Shown piece by piece: positions 1-5,844 of a stretch of DNA of 5,934 bases. Within the stretch, counting starts at the first letter, position 1; every line of letters begins with the position of its first letter. A model generated the notes under the pieces. It searched no databases and had not been told where the DNA came from. It was given only the letters and a program-made list of their open reading frames with translations. The position numbers and the translations under genes were made by a program. Source of the DNA: Oscillospiraceae bacterium (lineage in GTDB: Bacteria; Bacillota_A; Clostridia; Oscillospirales; CAG-272); NCBI GenBank assembly GCA_015064195.1, contig SVSO01000185.1:1-5934 (forward strand), read 5' to 3'.

Positions 1-88
1 CTGCGGCACTGGTAACACCAAACGCCGAGCCGAGCATCATCAATGACAAAAAAACAGCAATTAACTTTGTTAATTTCGTTTTTCTCAT
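1..88 (-). CDS. 5' end of a secreted/surface protein gene (signal peptide only)
   Basis: This gene runs off the left edge; only the first 29 codons are present. Reading leftward from the ATG at 88-86, the protein begins with a basic stretch (MRKTKLTK), then a hydrophobic core (LIAVFLSLMMLG), then small residues ending in TSAA. This is the n-h-c layout of a Sec signal peptide, with a plausible signal peptidase I site around the TSAA. An ideal Shine-Dalgarno AGGAGG lies at 97-102, eight bases before the ATG, which fixes the start. The product is therefore probably exported, but nothing of the mature protein is visible and its function cannot be told. It has its own promoter (300-328) and an unusually long leader. 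I am confident about the start and export signal; the identity is unknown. Confidence 0.8.
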   Translation of the reverse strand, partial: MRKTKLTKLIAVFLSLMMLGSAFGVTSAA

Positions 89-147
89 TAACCTTTCCTC
101 CTGCCAAGATTTTTACTTTGAAGGGTACAGAATCGCAAAAACAGCAT
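88..147 (-). CDS. Possible 19-codon upstream ORF overlapping the secreted-protein start
   Basis: Within the leader an ATG at 147-145 opens a 19-codon frame (MLFLRFCTLQ, then SKNLGRRKG). Its TAA stop overlaps the ATG of the signal-peptide gene as TAATG. A GGAGG lies four bases upstream of the ATG (closer than usual), just after the 3' strand of the long-range leader stem. The arrangement would permit translational coupling or a leader-peptide mechanism. The peptide resembles nothing I recognise, and the downstream Shine-Dalgarno lies inside this frame, so chance is a serious alternative. Confidence 0.25.
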   Translation of the reverse strand: MLFLRFCTLQSKNLGRRKG

Positions 148-293
148 AGTCCCTCCGATGTTTGCGGCATCCGGCGCCGTTTCAGGTGTGGCACAGATAG
201 AAACGAAGCCGTAGTCGGCCAAACGCGGGAAAATGCCGTGAACAAACCGCCGGGCTTTCCGGTGACTTACCGGACAGTCCGCCGATTTTTCAT
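89..293 (-). promoter_or_regulatory. Long, potentially structured 5' leader (candidate cis-regulatory RNA)
   Basis: The transcript from the 300-328 promoter should start near 293, leaving about 205 nt before the secreted-protein ATG. In transcript sense it can form a hairpin CCGGT/ACCGG (273-259). It can also form a long-range stem of GTTTG, a TTCA bulge and CGGCAT paired with ATGCCG-CAAAC (outer limits 247 and 160). Inside that stem lies a hairpin with arms GGCTTCGTTTC and GAAACGGCGCC (210-173, ten pairs with one mismatch). I checked it by eye against the conserved cores I know for c-di-GMP, cobalamin, TPP, SAM, fluoride, ZTP and glycine riboswitches and matched none. The pairings are visible in the sequence; that they form and regulate is inference. 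Confidence 0.4.
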
Positions 294-299
294 ACAAAT

Positions 300-328
300 A
301 TAATAGCACAACACCCGAAAAAAGTCAA
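300..328 (-). promoter_or_regulatory. SigA-type promoter of the secreted-protein gene
   Basis: On the minus strand TTGACT (328-323) and TATTAT (305-300) are separated by exactly 17 bases, giving an expected start site near 293. It is the only good promoter upstream of the signal-peptide gene and implies the ~205-nt leader. Confidence 0.75.
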
Positions 329-817
329 GAGCGGCATTTTGTTCTCGGTTTCCCAACGAGCCATTCTCCGGCTGCCGGAAACCTTCGGGCGGTCGTTCAC
401 AATTTGATCGACGCAAAAAATCCCAAAATCCGCGCCGTTTTTCTACTCCCGTAAAGTACGTAGGTAATTTAAATTTACTTTATAATGCGGCATTTATCGG
501 CTTTACTCCTGACTATTTCTTACGATATGTTTGATAAGAACTATATGTAATTCTTATTTACCATCATTATCCGCGTCCGCCATCGGCAGTATGCAATATA
601 AATCGTCAATAATTCTGTGCATCTTGCACAATTTTTGGAGTGAAATTTCTACACCTATACAAACTGCACAAATTCATCACTTTTTCATAAAATTTTACCA
701 TTTGCAGAGTGTATTTCCATTTTATTACTATTTTGTTGACTCTCCTGCAACTTTTCTGCGACGGATCTGTAAACAACGGAAGACTGTGTGATTGCCGTGT
801 GACGAGCATGAGAACAG
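329..817. other. AT-rich intergenic region without a supportable gene
   Basis: About 490 bases lie between the nifU terminator and the promoter of the secreted-protein gene. The open frames here lack ribosome binding sites and encode low-complexity, Phe/Tyr/Ser-rich peptides, so I call none. I found no tRNA or recognisable RNA gene. Visible small structures are a 7-bp inverted repeat ATAAGAA/TTCTTAT at 534-557 with a further TTCTTA at 517-522, and a TGTGCA/TGCACA hairpin (616-630) followed by ATTTTT. A TATAAT at 481-486 has no matching -35 element. Confidence 0.6.
534..557. repeat. 7-bp inverted repeat with 10-bp spacer
   Basis: ATAAGAA (534-540) and TTCTTAT (551-557) are perfect inverted copies around a 10-base AT-rich spacer. 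Another TTCTTA half-site sits at 517-522, and ATATGT occurs between each neighbouring pair. It could be an operator-like site, but it is more than 200 bp from the nearest promoter and the region is AT-rich, so chance is likely. Confidence 0.3.
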
Positions 818-846
818 ACAAACGCCGCACATCGTGCGGCGTTTGT
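818..846 (-). terminator. Rho-independent terminator of the nifS-nifU operon
   Basis: A perfect 13-bp inverted repeat (ACAAACGCCGCAC at 818-830, its complement at 834-846) with a 3-base loop begins five bases after the nifU stop codon. In transcript sense the second arm ends GTTTGT and runs into CTGTTCTC, a modest rather than perfect U tract. Position and stem strength make terminator the best reading. It would also fold from the opposite strand, but no gene approaches from that side. Confidence 0.75.
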
Positions 847-851
847 GATGC

Positions 852-1283
852 TCAGTGATGCTTGGTGCAGGATGCGCAGTGACCGCTGCATCCGCTGCGA
901 AGGTCATGCTTGATGCCCTTCTTGTCGTAGTAATCGGCGATGGCTTCCTTGACTGCTTCCTCTGCCAGAACGGAGCAGTGGATCTTCTGAGGCGGCAGAC
1001 CGTCCAGCGCCTCCACAACTGCCTTGTTGGTCAGCTGGAGTGCTTCCTCCACCGTCTTGCCCTTGATCAGCTCCGTCGCCATGGACGAGGTTGCGATTGC
1101 CGCACCGCAGCCGAAGGTCTTGAACTTCACATCCTCGATGACACCGTCATCGCTGATCTTCAGATACATCTTCATAATGTCGCCGCAGGTCGCATTGCCA
1201 ACCTCGCCGACCGCATCCGCGTTTTCGATCTCGCCGACATTGCGCGGATTCGCGAAATGATCCATTACTTTCTCGCTGTACAT
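852..1283 (-). CDS. nifU: NifU/IscU-type Fe-S cluster assembly scaffold protein
   Basis: The 143-residue product is a cytoplasmic scaffold on which [2Fe-2S]/[4Fe-4S] clusters are built from sulfur delivered by the cysteine desulfurase and then passed to apoproteins. It has all the family marks: an N-terminal YSEKVMDHFANPRNVG, then GNATCGD with ligand Cys33 and the conserved Asp35, FGCGAAIATSS with Cys59, and LPPQKIHCSVLAEEA with Cys103. Those three cysteines are the cluster ligands. It is about 15 residues longer than E. coli IscU (128 aa). The extra length is a C-terminal tail (after about residue 128) rich in Cys and His: CSGHCASC followed by TKHH, with Cys132, Cys136 and Cys139. There is no NifU-type ferredoxin or Nfu domain. 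The Shine-Dalgarno AAGGAG lies at 1293-1298, nine bases from the ATG. It follows nifS by 25 bases, in the same operon, and is followed by a hairpin terminator. The symbol iscU would be equally fair. Confidence 0.95.
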   Translation of the reverse strand: MYSEKVMDHFANPRNVGEIENADAVGEVGNATCGDIMKMYLKISDDGVIEDVKFKTFGCGAAIATSSMATELIKGKTVEEALQLTNKAVVEALDGLPPQKIHCSVLAEEAVKEAIADYYDKKGIKHDLRSGCSGHCASCTKHH

Positions 1284-1308
1284 TCTATTATTCTCCTTAT
1301 ATTATAAC

Positions 1309-2481
1309 TCAGTTTGCATTATAGAGGGGGCTCATATCCCGCAGACGCTGCACGATGGGCGGCAGCTTTTCGAGAATATAGTCGATGTCCGCATCCGTGG
1401 TGTCGCGGCCAATGGTCAGGCGGAGCGAACCGTGGGCCTGCTCCACCGGAACGCCGATGGACAGCAGCACATGGGACGGCTCAAGGGAGCTTGACGAGCA
1501 GGCCGAACCGGTGGATGCGCAGATACCCGCCATATCCAGAAGCAGCAGCAGGCTCTCACCTTCGATATATTCAAAGGATACATTCACATTGCCCGGAAGT
1601 CTGCCTTCCCGCGGGCCATTGAAGCGGGTGTGGGGGATCTTTTCCATGATCTCGTCGATGAGACGGTTTCTCATGGCTTCGACCCGTGCATTTTCCGGAA
1701 TTCCGGCGACCGCATCCTTCAGCGCTTTCGCAAGACCGACGATGTATGCCACATTTTCGGTGCCGCCGCGCTTGGTGCGTTCCTGACCGCCGCCGTCGAT
1801 GAGGTTGGTCACTCTCGCACCGTTGCGGATATAGAGGGCGCCGATGCCCTTGGGAGCGTGGATCTTGTGGCCGGACATACTCAGCATATCAACGCCAAGC
1901 TCCGGAATGTTGATGGCAACCGCGCCTACCGCCTGCACCGCGTCGGTGAACACGAGGCACTTGGGATTCTTTTCCTTGACCGCAGCCGTGATCTCGCGGA
2001 TCGGTTCGATGGTGCCGATCTCGTTGTTGGCGTACATGATGGCCACCAGAATGGTGTCATCGCGCATTGCGGCGACGACGGCTTCCGGCGATACCCGGCC
2101 GTCTTCATCCACGTCCAGATATGTGACCTCGAAGCCTTCCTTCTCCAGTGCTTCCAGCGAATGGAGCACGGCGTGATGCTCGATCTTGGTGCTGATGATG
2201 TGCTTTCCTCTATTCATAAGGCCGTGTGCCGCGCCTTTGATGGCCCAGTTGTCAGCCTCCGAACCGCTGGCTGTGAAATAAAGCTCATTCGGCTTGCAGC
2301 CAAGCAGCGATGCGATTGTTTCGCGCGCCTCTGTAATGGCAGCTTTTGCTGCTCTTCCCTTCTGATGAAGGCTGGAGGGATTGCCGTAGCCCTCCCCGAA
2401 ATACGGCAGCATTGCTTCCAGCACTGCCGGCGATACCGATGTGGTCGCCGCATTGTCGGCATATACCAATCGTTCTGTCAT
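1309..2481 (-). CDS. nifS: NifS/IscS-type cysteine desulfurase (PLP-dependent)
   Basis: The 390-residue enzyme converts L-cysteine to L-alanine and leaves a persulfide on an active-site cysteine. That sulfur feeds Fe-S assembly on the adjacent NifU and possibly tRNA thiolation. It is a class V aminotransferase-fold protein. Visible landmarks are YADNAATT at 7-14, GNPSSLH at 33-39, EHHAVLHS with the PLP-stacking His102, TDAVQA with Asp180 and Gln183, [10 protein letters not shown] with the Schiff-base Lys206, RGGTEN at 238-243, and the catalytic loop [10 protein letters not shown] with Cys328. These numbers coincide with those of E. coli IscS, so it is an IscS/NifS-group I enzyme of normal length. 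I chose the ATG at 2481: AAAGGAAT lies about 11 bases upstream, and the family's first conserved residues follow directly. A 15-codon upstream extension would need a TTG start at 2526 with no ribosome binding site. It is the first gene of a two-gene operon with nifU. No iscR-like gene is visible beside it. Confidence 0.96.
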   Translation of the reverse strand: MTERLVYADNAATTSVSPAVLEAMLPYFGEGYGNPSSLHQKGRAAKAAITEARETIASLLGCKPNELYFTASGSEADNWAIKGAAHGLMNRGKHIISTKIEHHAVLHSLEALEKEGFEVTYLDVDEDGRVSPEAVVAAMRDDTILVAIMYANNEIGTIEPIREITAAVKEKNPKCLVFTDAVQAVGAVAINIPELGVDMLSMSGHKIHAPKGIGALYIRNGARVTNLIDGGGQERTKRGGTENVAYIVGLAKALKDAVAGIPENARVEAMRNRLIDEIMEKIPHTRFNGPREGRLPGNVNVSFEYIEGESLLLLLDMAGICASTGSACSSSSLEPSHVLLSIGVPVEQAHGSLRLTIGRDTTDADIDYILEKLPPIVQRLRDMSPLYNAN

Positions 2482-2543
2482 ATATTGATCATTCCTTTCG
2501 TTTGATGAAAGATAGAATTTTAACAATCTTTGCTTACATCTTT

Positions 2544-2572
2544 ATTGTATACTATTTTGGTGCAGATTTCAA
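2544..2572 (-). promoter_or_regulatory. SigA-type promoter of nifS-nifU
   Basis: On the minus strand TTGAAA (2572-2567) and TACAAT (2549-2544) are 17 bases apart, predicting a transcript start near 2537 and a leader of about 55 bases before the nifS ATG. It lies 37 bases past the rnhA stop codon. I see no convincing IscR-like palindrome around it. Confidence 0.7.
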
Positions 2573-2608
2573 GGCATAACCGTGATCACTCTGTAAACAA
2601 TTTGTGAA

Positions 2609-3046
2609 TCAGCGGTACAACTCCGCCTGCTCACAGGCGAGCTGATCGCATCGCTCATTGTAAGGATGTCCCGCGTGCCCCTTGACCCAGACGAGCTTCA
2701 CCTGATGGATCTCAAGAAGCTCCAGCAGCCGTTCCCACAGATCGGGATTGAGCGCCGGGGTTTTATCGGATTTGACCCAGCCCCGCTTTTTCCAGCCGTA
2801 GACCCATTTTTTCTCAATGGAGTCGATCATATACTTGGAATCTGAGGTGAGCGTCACATCGCATGGCTCTTTGAGGGCGGACAGGGCGCGGATGGCCGCC
2901 GTCAGCTCCATGCGGTTGTTGGTGGTATTCGCCTCGCCGCCGGACAGCTCTTTTTCAATCTTGCCGTAGACGATGACTGCACCCCAGCCTCCGGGGCCGG
3001 GATTGTGCTTGCACGCACCGTCGGTGTAAATGTCAACGTGCTTCAT
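2609..3046 (-). CDS. rnhA: Ribonuclease HI
   Basis: The 145-residue product is a standard-length bacterial RNase HI, which cleaves the RNA strand of RNA:DNA hybrids (R-loops, primers) with Mg2+. It opens with the diagnostic [20 protein letters not shown]. The four catalytic carboxylates are in place: Asp9, Glu47 (in NNRMELTA), Asp69 (in TSDSKY) and Asp134 (in NERCDQLA). His124 in [10 protein letters not shown] is the conserved mobile histidine. The basic 'handle' that grips the hybrid is present as [10 protein letters not shown] at about 81-90. The ATG follows the stop of the PHP gene after three bases (TAA AAG ATG), and no clear Shine-Dalgarno precedes it, so translation is probably coupled to the upstream gene. 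No terminator is visible after its stop. Confidence 0.96.
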   Translation of the reverse strand: MKHVDIYTDGACKHNPGPGGWGAVIVYGKIEKELSGGEANTTNNRMELTAAIRALSALKEPCDVTLTSDSKYMIDSIEKKWVYGWKKRGWVKSDKTPALNPDLWERLLELLEIHQVKLVWVKGHAGHPYNERCDQLACEQAELYR

Positions 3047-3049
3047 CTT

Positions 3050-3745
3050 TTACAGCCGGTTGCCGTTTTCGTCATAACGGTCACGGAAGATCTCGCCCTT
3101 GCCTTCCTTCATCAGCCGGCAGAAATCCGCCGGTGACTGAATGCGCTCCGGCAGATACACACCGCCGAGCCGTTCGCGCTTGCCGGAGTGATTGTCCGAG
3201 CCTGCAGACAGGATGAGGCCGTATTCCCTGGCATACCACTCCGCGCGGGCATTGACTTCGGAGGGCATACTTGCGTTATAGATCTCCACGCCGTCCACGT
3301 GGCGGGGATAGAGATGAATGTGGTCGATATAGCTGGCTTCGCGGAAAGGATGGGCGTGGATGACCATGCCGCCGTCCTCGCGAACCTTGTTGAAATAATC
3401 GCGGGGCTTCCACTCCAGCTGATCCGGATTGTCAAGCAGCCACTTGGCATCAAGGCCATAGATCAGATAATCGCCGTATCCGCCGTATTCCCATGCGAAG
3501 AAGACATCGAGGCCGATCTTGTCGCCTTCCTCTTTCGCCGCAAGATAGCCCTCCTGATAAAGCTTGACCCGCTCCTCCCACGGAAGATCGCGCGGAACGG
3601 TGGTGTTTCCGTTAAAAAAATGATCGGAGATGAAGATGCCGGTGTAGCCCATCTCCTTGTAAGCGTGCGCCAGATCCGCACCGGAGATCCGCGAGCATCT
3701 GCTGGTTTCGCTGGTATGTGAATGCGTTTCGTATTTATAAAGCAT
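3050..3745 (-). CDS. PHP-domain metal-dependent phosphoesterase
   Basis: The 231-residue product belongs to the PHP (polymerase and histidinol phosphatase) superfamily, cytoplasmic hydrolases with a two- or three-metal centre. The metal-ligand motifs appear in order: HSH (His8, His10), SDH (Asp41, His42), WEYGG (Glu86), HAHP (His130, His132) and GSDNH (Asp184, His186). This points to the stand-alone YciV/TrpH-like or HisK-like side of the family rather than a polymerase domain. Known relatives act on histidinol phosphate, nucleoside 3',5'-bisphosphates or short oligonucleotides; the substrate here cannot be told. The start at 3745 is chosen because GGAGAG (3753-3758) lies seven bases upstream. 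Longer starts at 3760 or 3775 (GTG) lack a ribosome site, and the latter sits at the predicted transcript start (~3774). It is first in an operon with rnhA and divergent from the sigma-fusion gene. Confidence 0.85.
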   Translation of the reverse strand: MLYKYETHSHTSETSRCSRISGADLAHAYKEMGYTGIFISDHFFNGNTTVPRDLPWEERVKLYQEGYLAAKEEGDKIGLDVFFAWEYGGYGDYLIYGLDAKWLLDNPDQLEWKPRDYFNKVREDGGMVIHAHPFREASYIDHIHLYPRHVDGVEIYNASMPSEVNARAEWYAREYGLILSAGSDNHSGKRERLGGVYLPERIQSPADFCRLMKEGKGEIFRDRYDENGNRL

Positions 3746-3780
3746 GATCGTACTCTCCATCCAAAAATATTCCACATTAT

Positions 3781-3809
3781 ATTATACCACATTTTTGCGC
3801 GTTTTTCAA
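3781..3809 (-). promoter_or_regulatory. Extended -10 SigA promoter of the PHP-rnhA operon
   Basis: On the minus strand TTGAAA (3809-3804) and a perfect TATAAT (3786-3781) are 17 bases apart, with TGG directly before the -10 (extended -10 element). The expected start is near 3774, giving a leader of about 30 bases to the ATG at 3745. Confidence 0.8.
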
Positions 3810-3834
3810 ATATTTACGCCATCCAATATTGAAA
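3804..3834. repeat. Inverted repeat joining the two divergent -35 elements
   Basis: TTTCAAATATT (3804-3814) and AATATTGAAA (3825-3834) are inverted copies differing by one inserted base, with a 10-base spacer TACGCCATCC. Each arm contains the TTGAAA -35 box of one divergent promoter. It may be a shared operator, or simply two similar AT-rich promoters placed back to back. Confidence 0.4.
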
Positions 3835-3858
3835 ATTCATCGGGGAATATGATATAAT
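3829..3858 (+). promoter_or_regulatory. SigA-type promoter of the sigma-fusion gene
   Basis: TTGAAA (3829-3834) and TATAAT (3853-3858) are 18 bases apart, with TGA immediately before the -10 making an extended -10. The predicted start is near 3865, leaving a leader of about 69 bases. Since both boxes match housekeeping consensus, basal expression need not depend on the gene's own sigma factor. Confidence 0.7.
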
Positions 3859-3933
3859 ATTTATGTAAAATTGCCAACCTTTCGGAAAAATCCGACACTA
3901 TATGAATGCAGACACAAAAAGGAGGGATAAAAA

Positions 3934-5550
3934 ATGGACAAAGCACTGGCGGACAGCATCATCTGCGAATACACGGACAAGCTGTTCGGATTTGCCATGT
4001 CGAAGACCCGCTCACTCGTGCGCGCCGAGGAGCTGGCCTCCCGCATCACGCTGGAAGTCTATTCTTCCCTTCTCCGCCGCGATTCCATCGAAAACATTCC
4101 CGGCTACATTCACCGCGTGGCGCAGAATGTGTGGGCGCGGTACACGGATGAATACCGCCGCTCGCCCTACACCCACATCGACGGCGACATCTGGGACGGG
4201 GAGGATTTCACGGAAGCCATCGAGCAGAGCGAAACCTTTGCAAAGCTTCGGCTGGAGATCGCCCATCTGTCGGAGATCCGGCGGAAGATCCTGGTGCTGC
4301 ATTATTACGACAATCGGAAAATCGAGCAGATCGCATCGGAGCTTGGCATTCCCCAAGGCACGGTGAAATGGCATCTCCACGGCGCGAAAAGCTCACTGAA
4401 GGAAGGAATGCATCAAATGAGAACTATGGGAACACTGGGCATCCGGCCCATCGAATTCTGCAATATGGGTCACGACGGCCGATGCGGGTCAAAGGGTGAC
4501 ACCGCGGATTTTCTCGCCCGCCGCCTGACGCAGAACATCGCCTACGCCGCTTATCACAGGCCCCGCACCGTTGGTGAGATCGCCGACGAGCTTGGCATCT
4601 CGCCCATCTTTGCCGCCGACGAGGTGAAGGTGCTGGAGGAATACGGCTTCATGGACAAGCAGGGCGACAAATACCGCACCAATATTTACATCAGCGCACC
4701 GACGAAGGAATACGACGAGGCCTGCCATCGTCTGTTCTGCAGATACGCATCGGAGATCCGCCGGCTCTACATCCCGCGCCTGCTTGACGCGCTGCGGTCA
4801 TTCGACCACAGCCGGGTGTACATTCCGGACGGGGATGAGAATCTCTGGCTGTGGTCGGGCATCGCCTATGCGCTGGGCTGCGGAAAGCTGAGCCGCGCCG
4901 TGCCGGACGAATCCCATCAGTTTTCCGTCAAACGCAAGGACGGCGGTGACTTCATCGCCTTTGCGACACTCTGCAGGGATTACACGGTGGATTACGACAG
5001 AAGCAAGTACGAATGCTGCGGCGACATGACACGCGGCTCGGGAAAATATCCCATCTGTTCATGGCAGATCACCACCGGCTACGATTCCCGCGAGACCGGC
5101 TGGCGGGACAATCTCTTCACGGATTACGAATATCTCTATGAATTTTTCACCGGAAAGATCGCGAAAACGCCGGAGAATATCGAAAAATACGAGCGCCTGC
5201 GGAAGAAAGGCTATCTCTCGGAGGATGATCGGGTGAATCTGGTCTGTGTGCAGGATACGGCAAAATGGATGAGCGATTCTGCGCTGGTCAATGCCATTCC
5301 CGAGGGCGGTGCCGGAATGGATGCCCTCGCCGAAGAATTGGGGGAGGAGATGTACCGCATGACCCGTGCGCTCATGCCGGAGCATATGCATCCGCTGTGC
5401 AAGGCTTACACCCGCTCAGCCTTCCACGGAAACGAGATCCGGATGCGCGTCATCGAACAGCTTGTCGCCGATGGTACGCTGACACTGCCGAAGCCCTGTC
5501 AGGCCGCCGGACTGACCACCCTGCTCTGGACGGACATTCTGCCGGAATGA
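3934..5550 (+). CDS. ECF-like sigma factor fused to a winged helix and an unknown C-terminal domain
   Basis: This 538-residue protein is about three times the length of a plain ECF sigma factor. Residues ~8-76 look like sigma region 2 (core-binding and -10 recognition), including RAEELASRITLEVYSSL and GYIHRVAQNVWARY. Residues ~103-160 are a clear region 4 (-35 recognition): IRRKILVLHYYDNRKIEQIA, then SELGIPQGTVKWHLHGAKSS. After a short linker with Cys176 and Cys184, residues ~189-256 read as a winged helix-turn-helix (TVGEIADELGI, FAADEVKVLEEYGFM, then a wing). Residues ~260-538 match nothing I know. This part holds a cysteine group (Cys347, Cys361, Cys362, Cys375), aromatic-rich stretches and a likely helical end. 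No membrane segment is evident, so it is probably cytoplasmic. GGAGG at 3921-3925, eight bases from the ATG, fixes the start. It is transcribed alone, divergent from the PHP gene. The sigma assignment is firm; the sensing role of the rest is inference. Confidence 0.85.
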   Translation: MDKALADSIICEYTDKLFGFAMSKTRSLVRAEELASRITLEVYSSLLRRDSIENIPGYIHRVAQNVWARYTDEYRRSPYTHIDGDIWDGEDFTEAIEQSETFAKLRLEIAHLSEIRRKILVLHYYDNRKIEQIASELGIPQGTVKWHLHGAKSSLKEGMHQMRTMGTLGIRPIEFCNMGHDGRCGSKGDTADFLARRLTQNIAYAAYHRPRTVGEIADELGISPIFAADEVKVLEEYGFMDKQGDKYRTNIYISAPTKEYDEACHRLFCRYASEIRRLYIPRLLDALRSFDHSRVYIPDGDENLWLWSGIAYALGCGKLSRAVPDESHQFSVKRKDGGDFIAFATLCRDYTVDYDRSKYECCGDMTRGSGKYPICSWQITTGYDSRETGWRDNLFTDYEYLYEFFTGKIAKTPENIEKYERLRKKGYLSEDDRVNLVCVQDTAKWMSDSALVNAIPEGGAGMDALAEELGEEMYRMTRALMPEHMHPLCKAYTRSAFHGNEIRMRVIEQLVADGTLTLPKPCQAAGLTTLLWTDILPE

Positions 5551-5580
5551 CAAAAAGGTGCTGCATTCACTGCCAATGTC

Positions 5581-5663
5581 ATTAAGTTAAGCCCATCCCC
5601 ATTAAGATAAGGGACGAATCCATGGATTCGTCCCTTATCTTGTCTCCTGCCCATTTAGTTAAG
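5581..5663 (+). repeat. Three copies of an 11-bp ATTAAG-type repeat
   Basis: ATTAAGTTAAG (5581-5591), ATTAAGATAAG (5601-5611) and ATTTAGTTAAG (5653-5663) are near-identical direct repeats; the latter two are preceded by CCC or a longer C run. The second overlaps the left arm of the 38-bp palindrome. They may belong to a dispersed intergenic repeat family; nothing else in the window matches them. Confidence 0.45.
5604..5641 (+). terminator. Perfect 38-bp palindrome, probable terminator of the sigma-fusion gene
   Basis: The 19-base arm AAGATAAGGGACGAATCCA is followed directly by its exact reverse complement, giving a hairpin with a CATG-like loop. It begins 54 bases after the stop codon at 5550 and is the first strong hairpin downstream. 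The tail is TGTCTCCTG, not a good U tract, although the arm itself ends in TTATCTT. Terminator is the likeliest role; a small mobile palindromic repeat is the alternative. Confidence 0.55.
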
Positions 5664-5689
5664 ATTTCGTAAACAATCTCCACGCTCCC

Positions 5690-5718
5690 TTGACGAACGG
5701 ACGCATATTTGCTATAAT
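5690..5718 (+). promoter_or_regulatory. Strong SigA-type promoter without an evident gene
   Basis: TTGACG (5690-5695) and a perfect TATAAT (5713-5718) are 17 bases apart; transcription would begin near 5725. The only frame soon after is 28 codons (ATG at 5738, stop 5822-5824) with no ribosome binding site. The expected transcript meets the putative IS terminus at ~5845. It may drive a small RNA or a gene displaced by the insertion. Confidence 0.65.
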
Positions 5719-5844
5719 AAACTTGAATAAACTTGCAATGAGCATAATCCCCGCCTATCTGCTTATTTCAGGATTTGCTAACATTTCGGAAGTAAAAAGC
5801 CTACAGACGTTCAAATTATTGTGAGAAAAGCCATCGCCGCGGTG

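Noticed and set aside
616..637. TGTGCA/TGCACA hairpin followed by ATTTTT, like a small plus-strand terminator
   Set aside because: The stem has only six pairs and no gene or convincing promoter precedes it on that strand.
531..791. An 86-codon plus-strand frame in the intergenic region
   Set aside because: It starts at a TTG without a Shine-Dalgarno and encodes a low-complexity Phe/Tyr/Ser-rich peptide in AT-rich DNA.
1630..2505. A 291-codon open frame on the plus strand opposite nifS
   Set aside because: It lies wholly antisense to a gene with every catalytic residue conserved. It has no ribosome binding site and its composition reflects the codon bias of the real gene.
2482..2526. A 15-residue longer N-terminus for the cysteine desulfurase
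   Set aside because: It needs a TTG start without a ribosome site and almost overlaps the predicted transcript start. The ATG at 2481 has a Shine-Dalgarno and matches the family's usual beginning.
3188..3721. A 177-codon plus-strand frame opposite the PHP gene
   Set aside because: It is an antisense shadow of a gene with complete PHP motifs, with no start signals of its own.
5738..5824. A 28-codon ORF after the orphan promoter
   Set aside because: There is no ribosome binding site and no recognisable sequence, so it is more likely chance.
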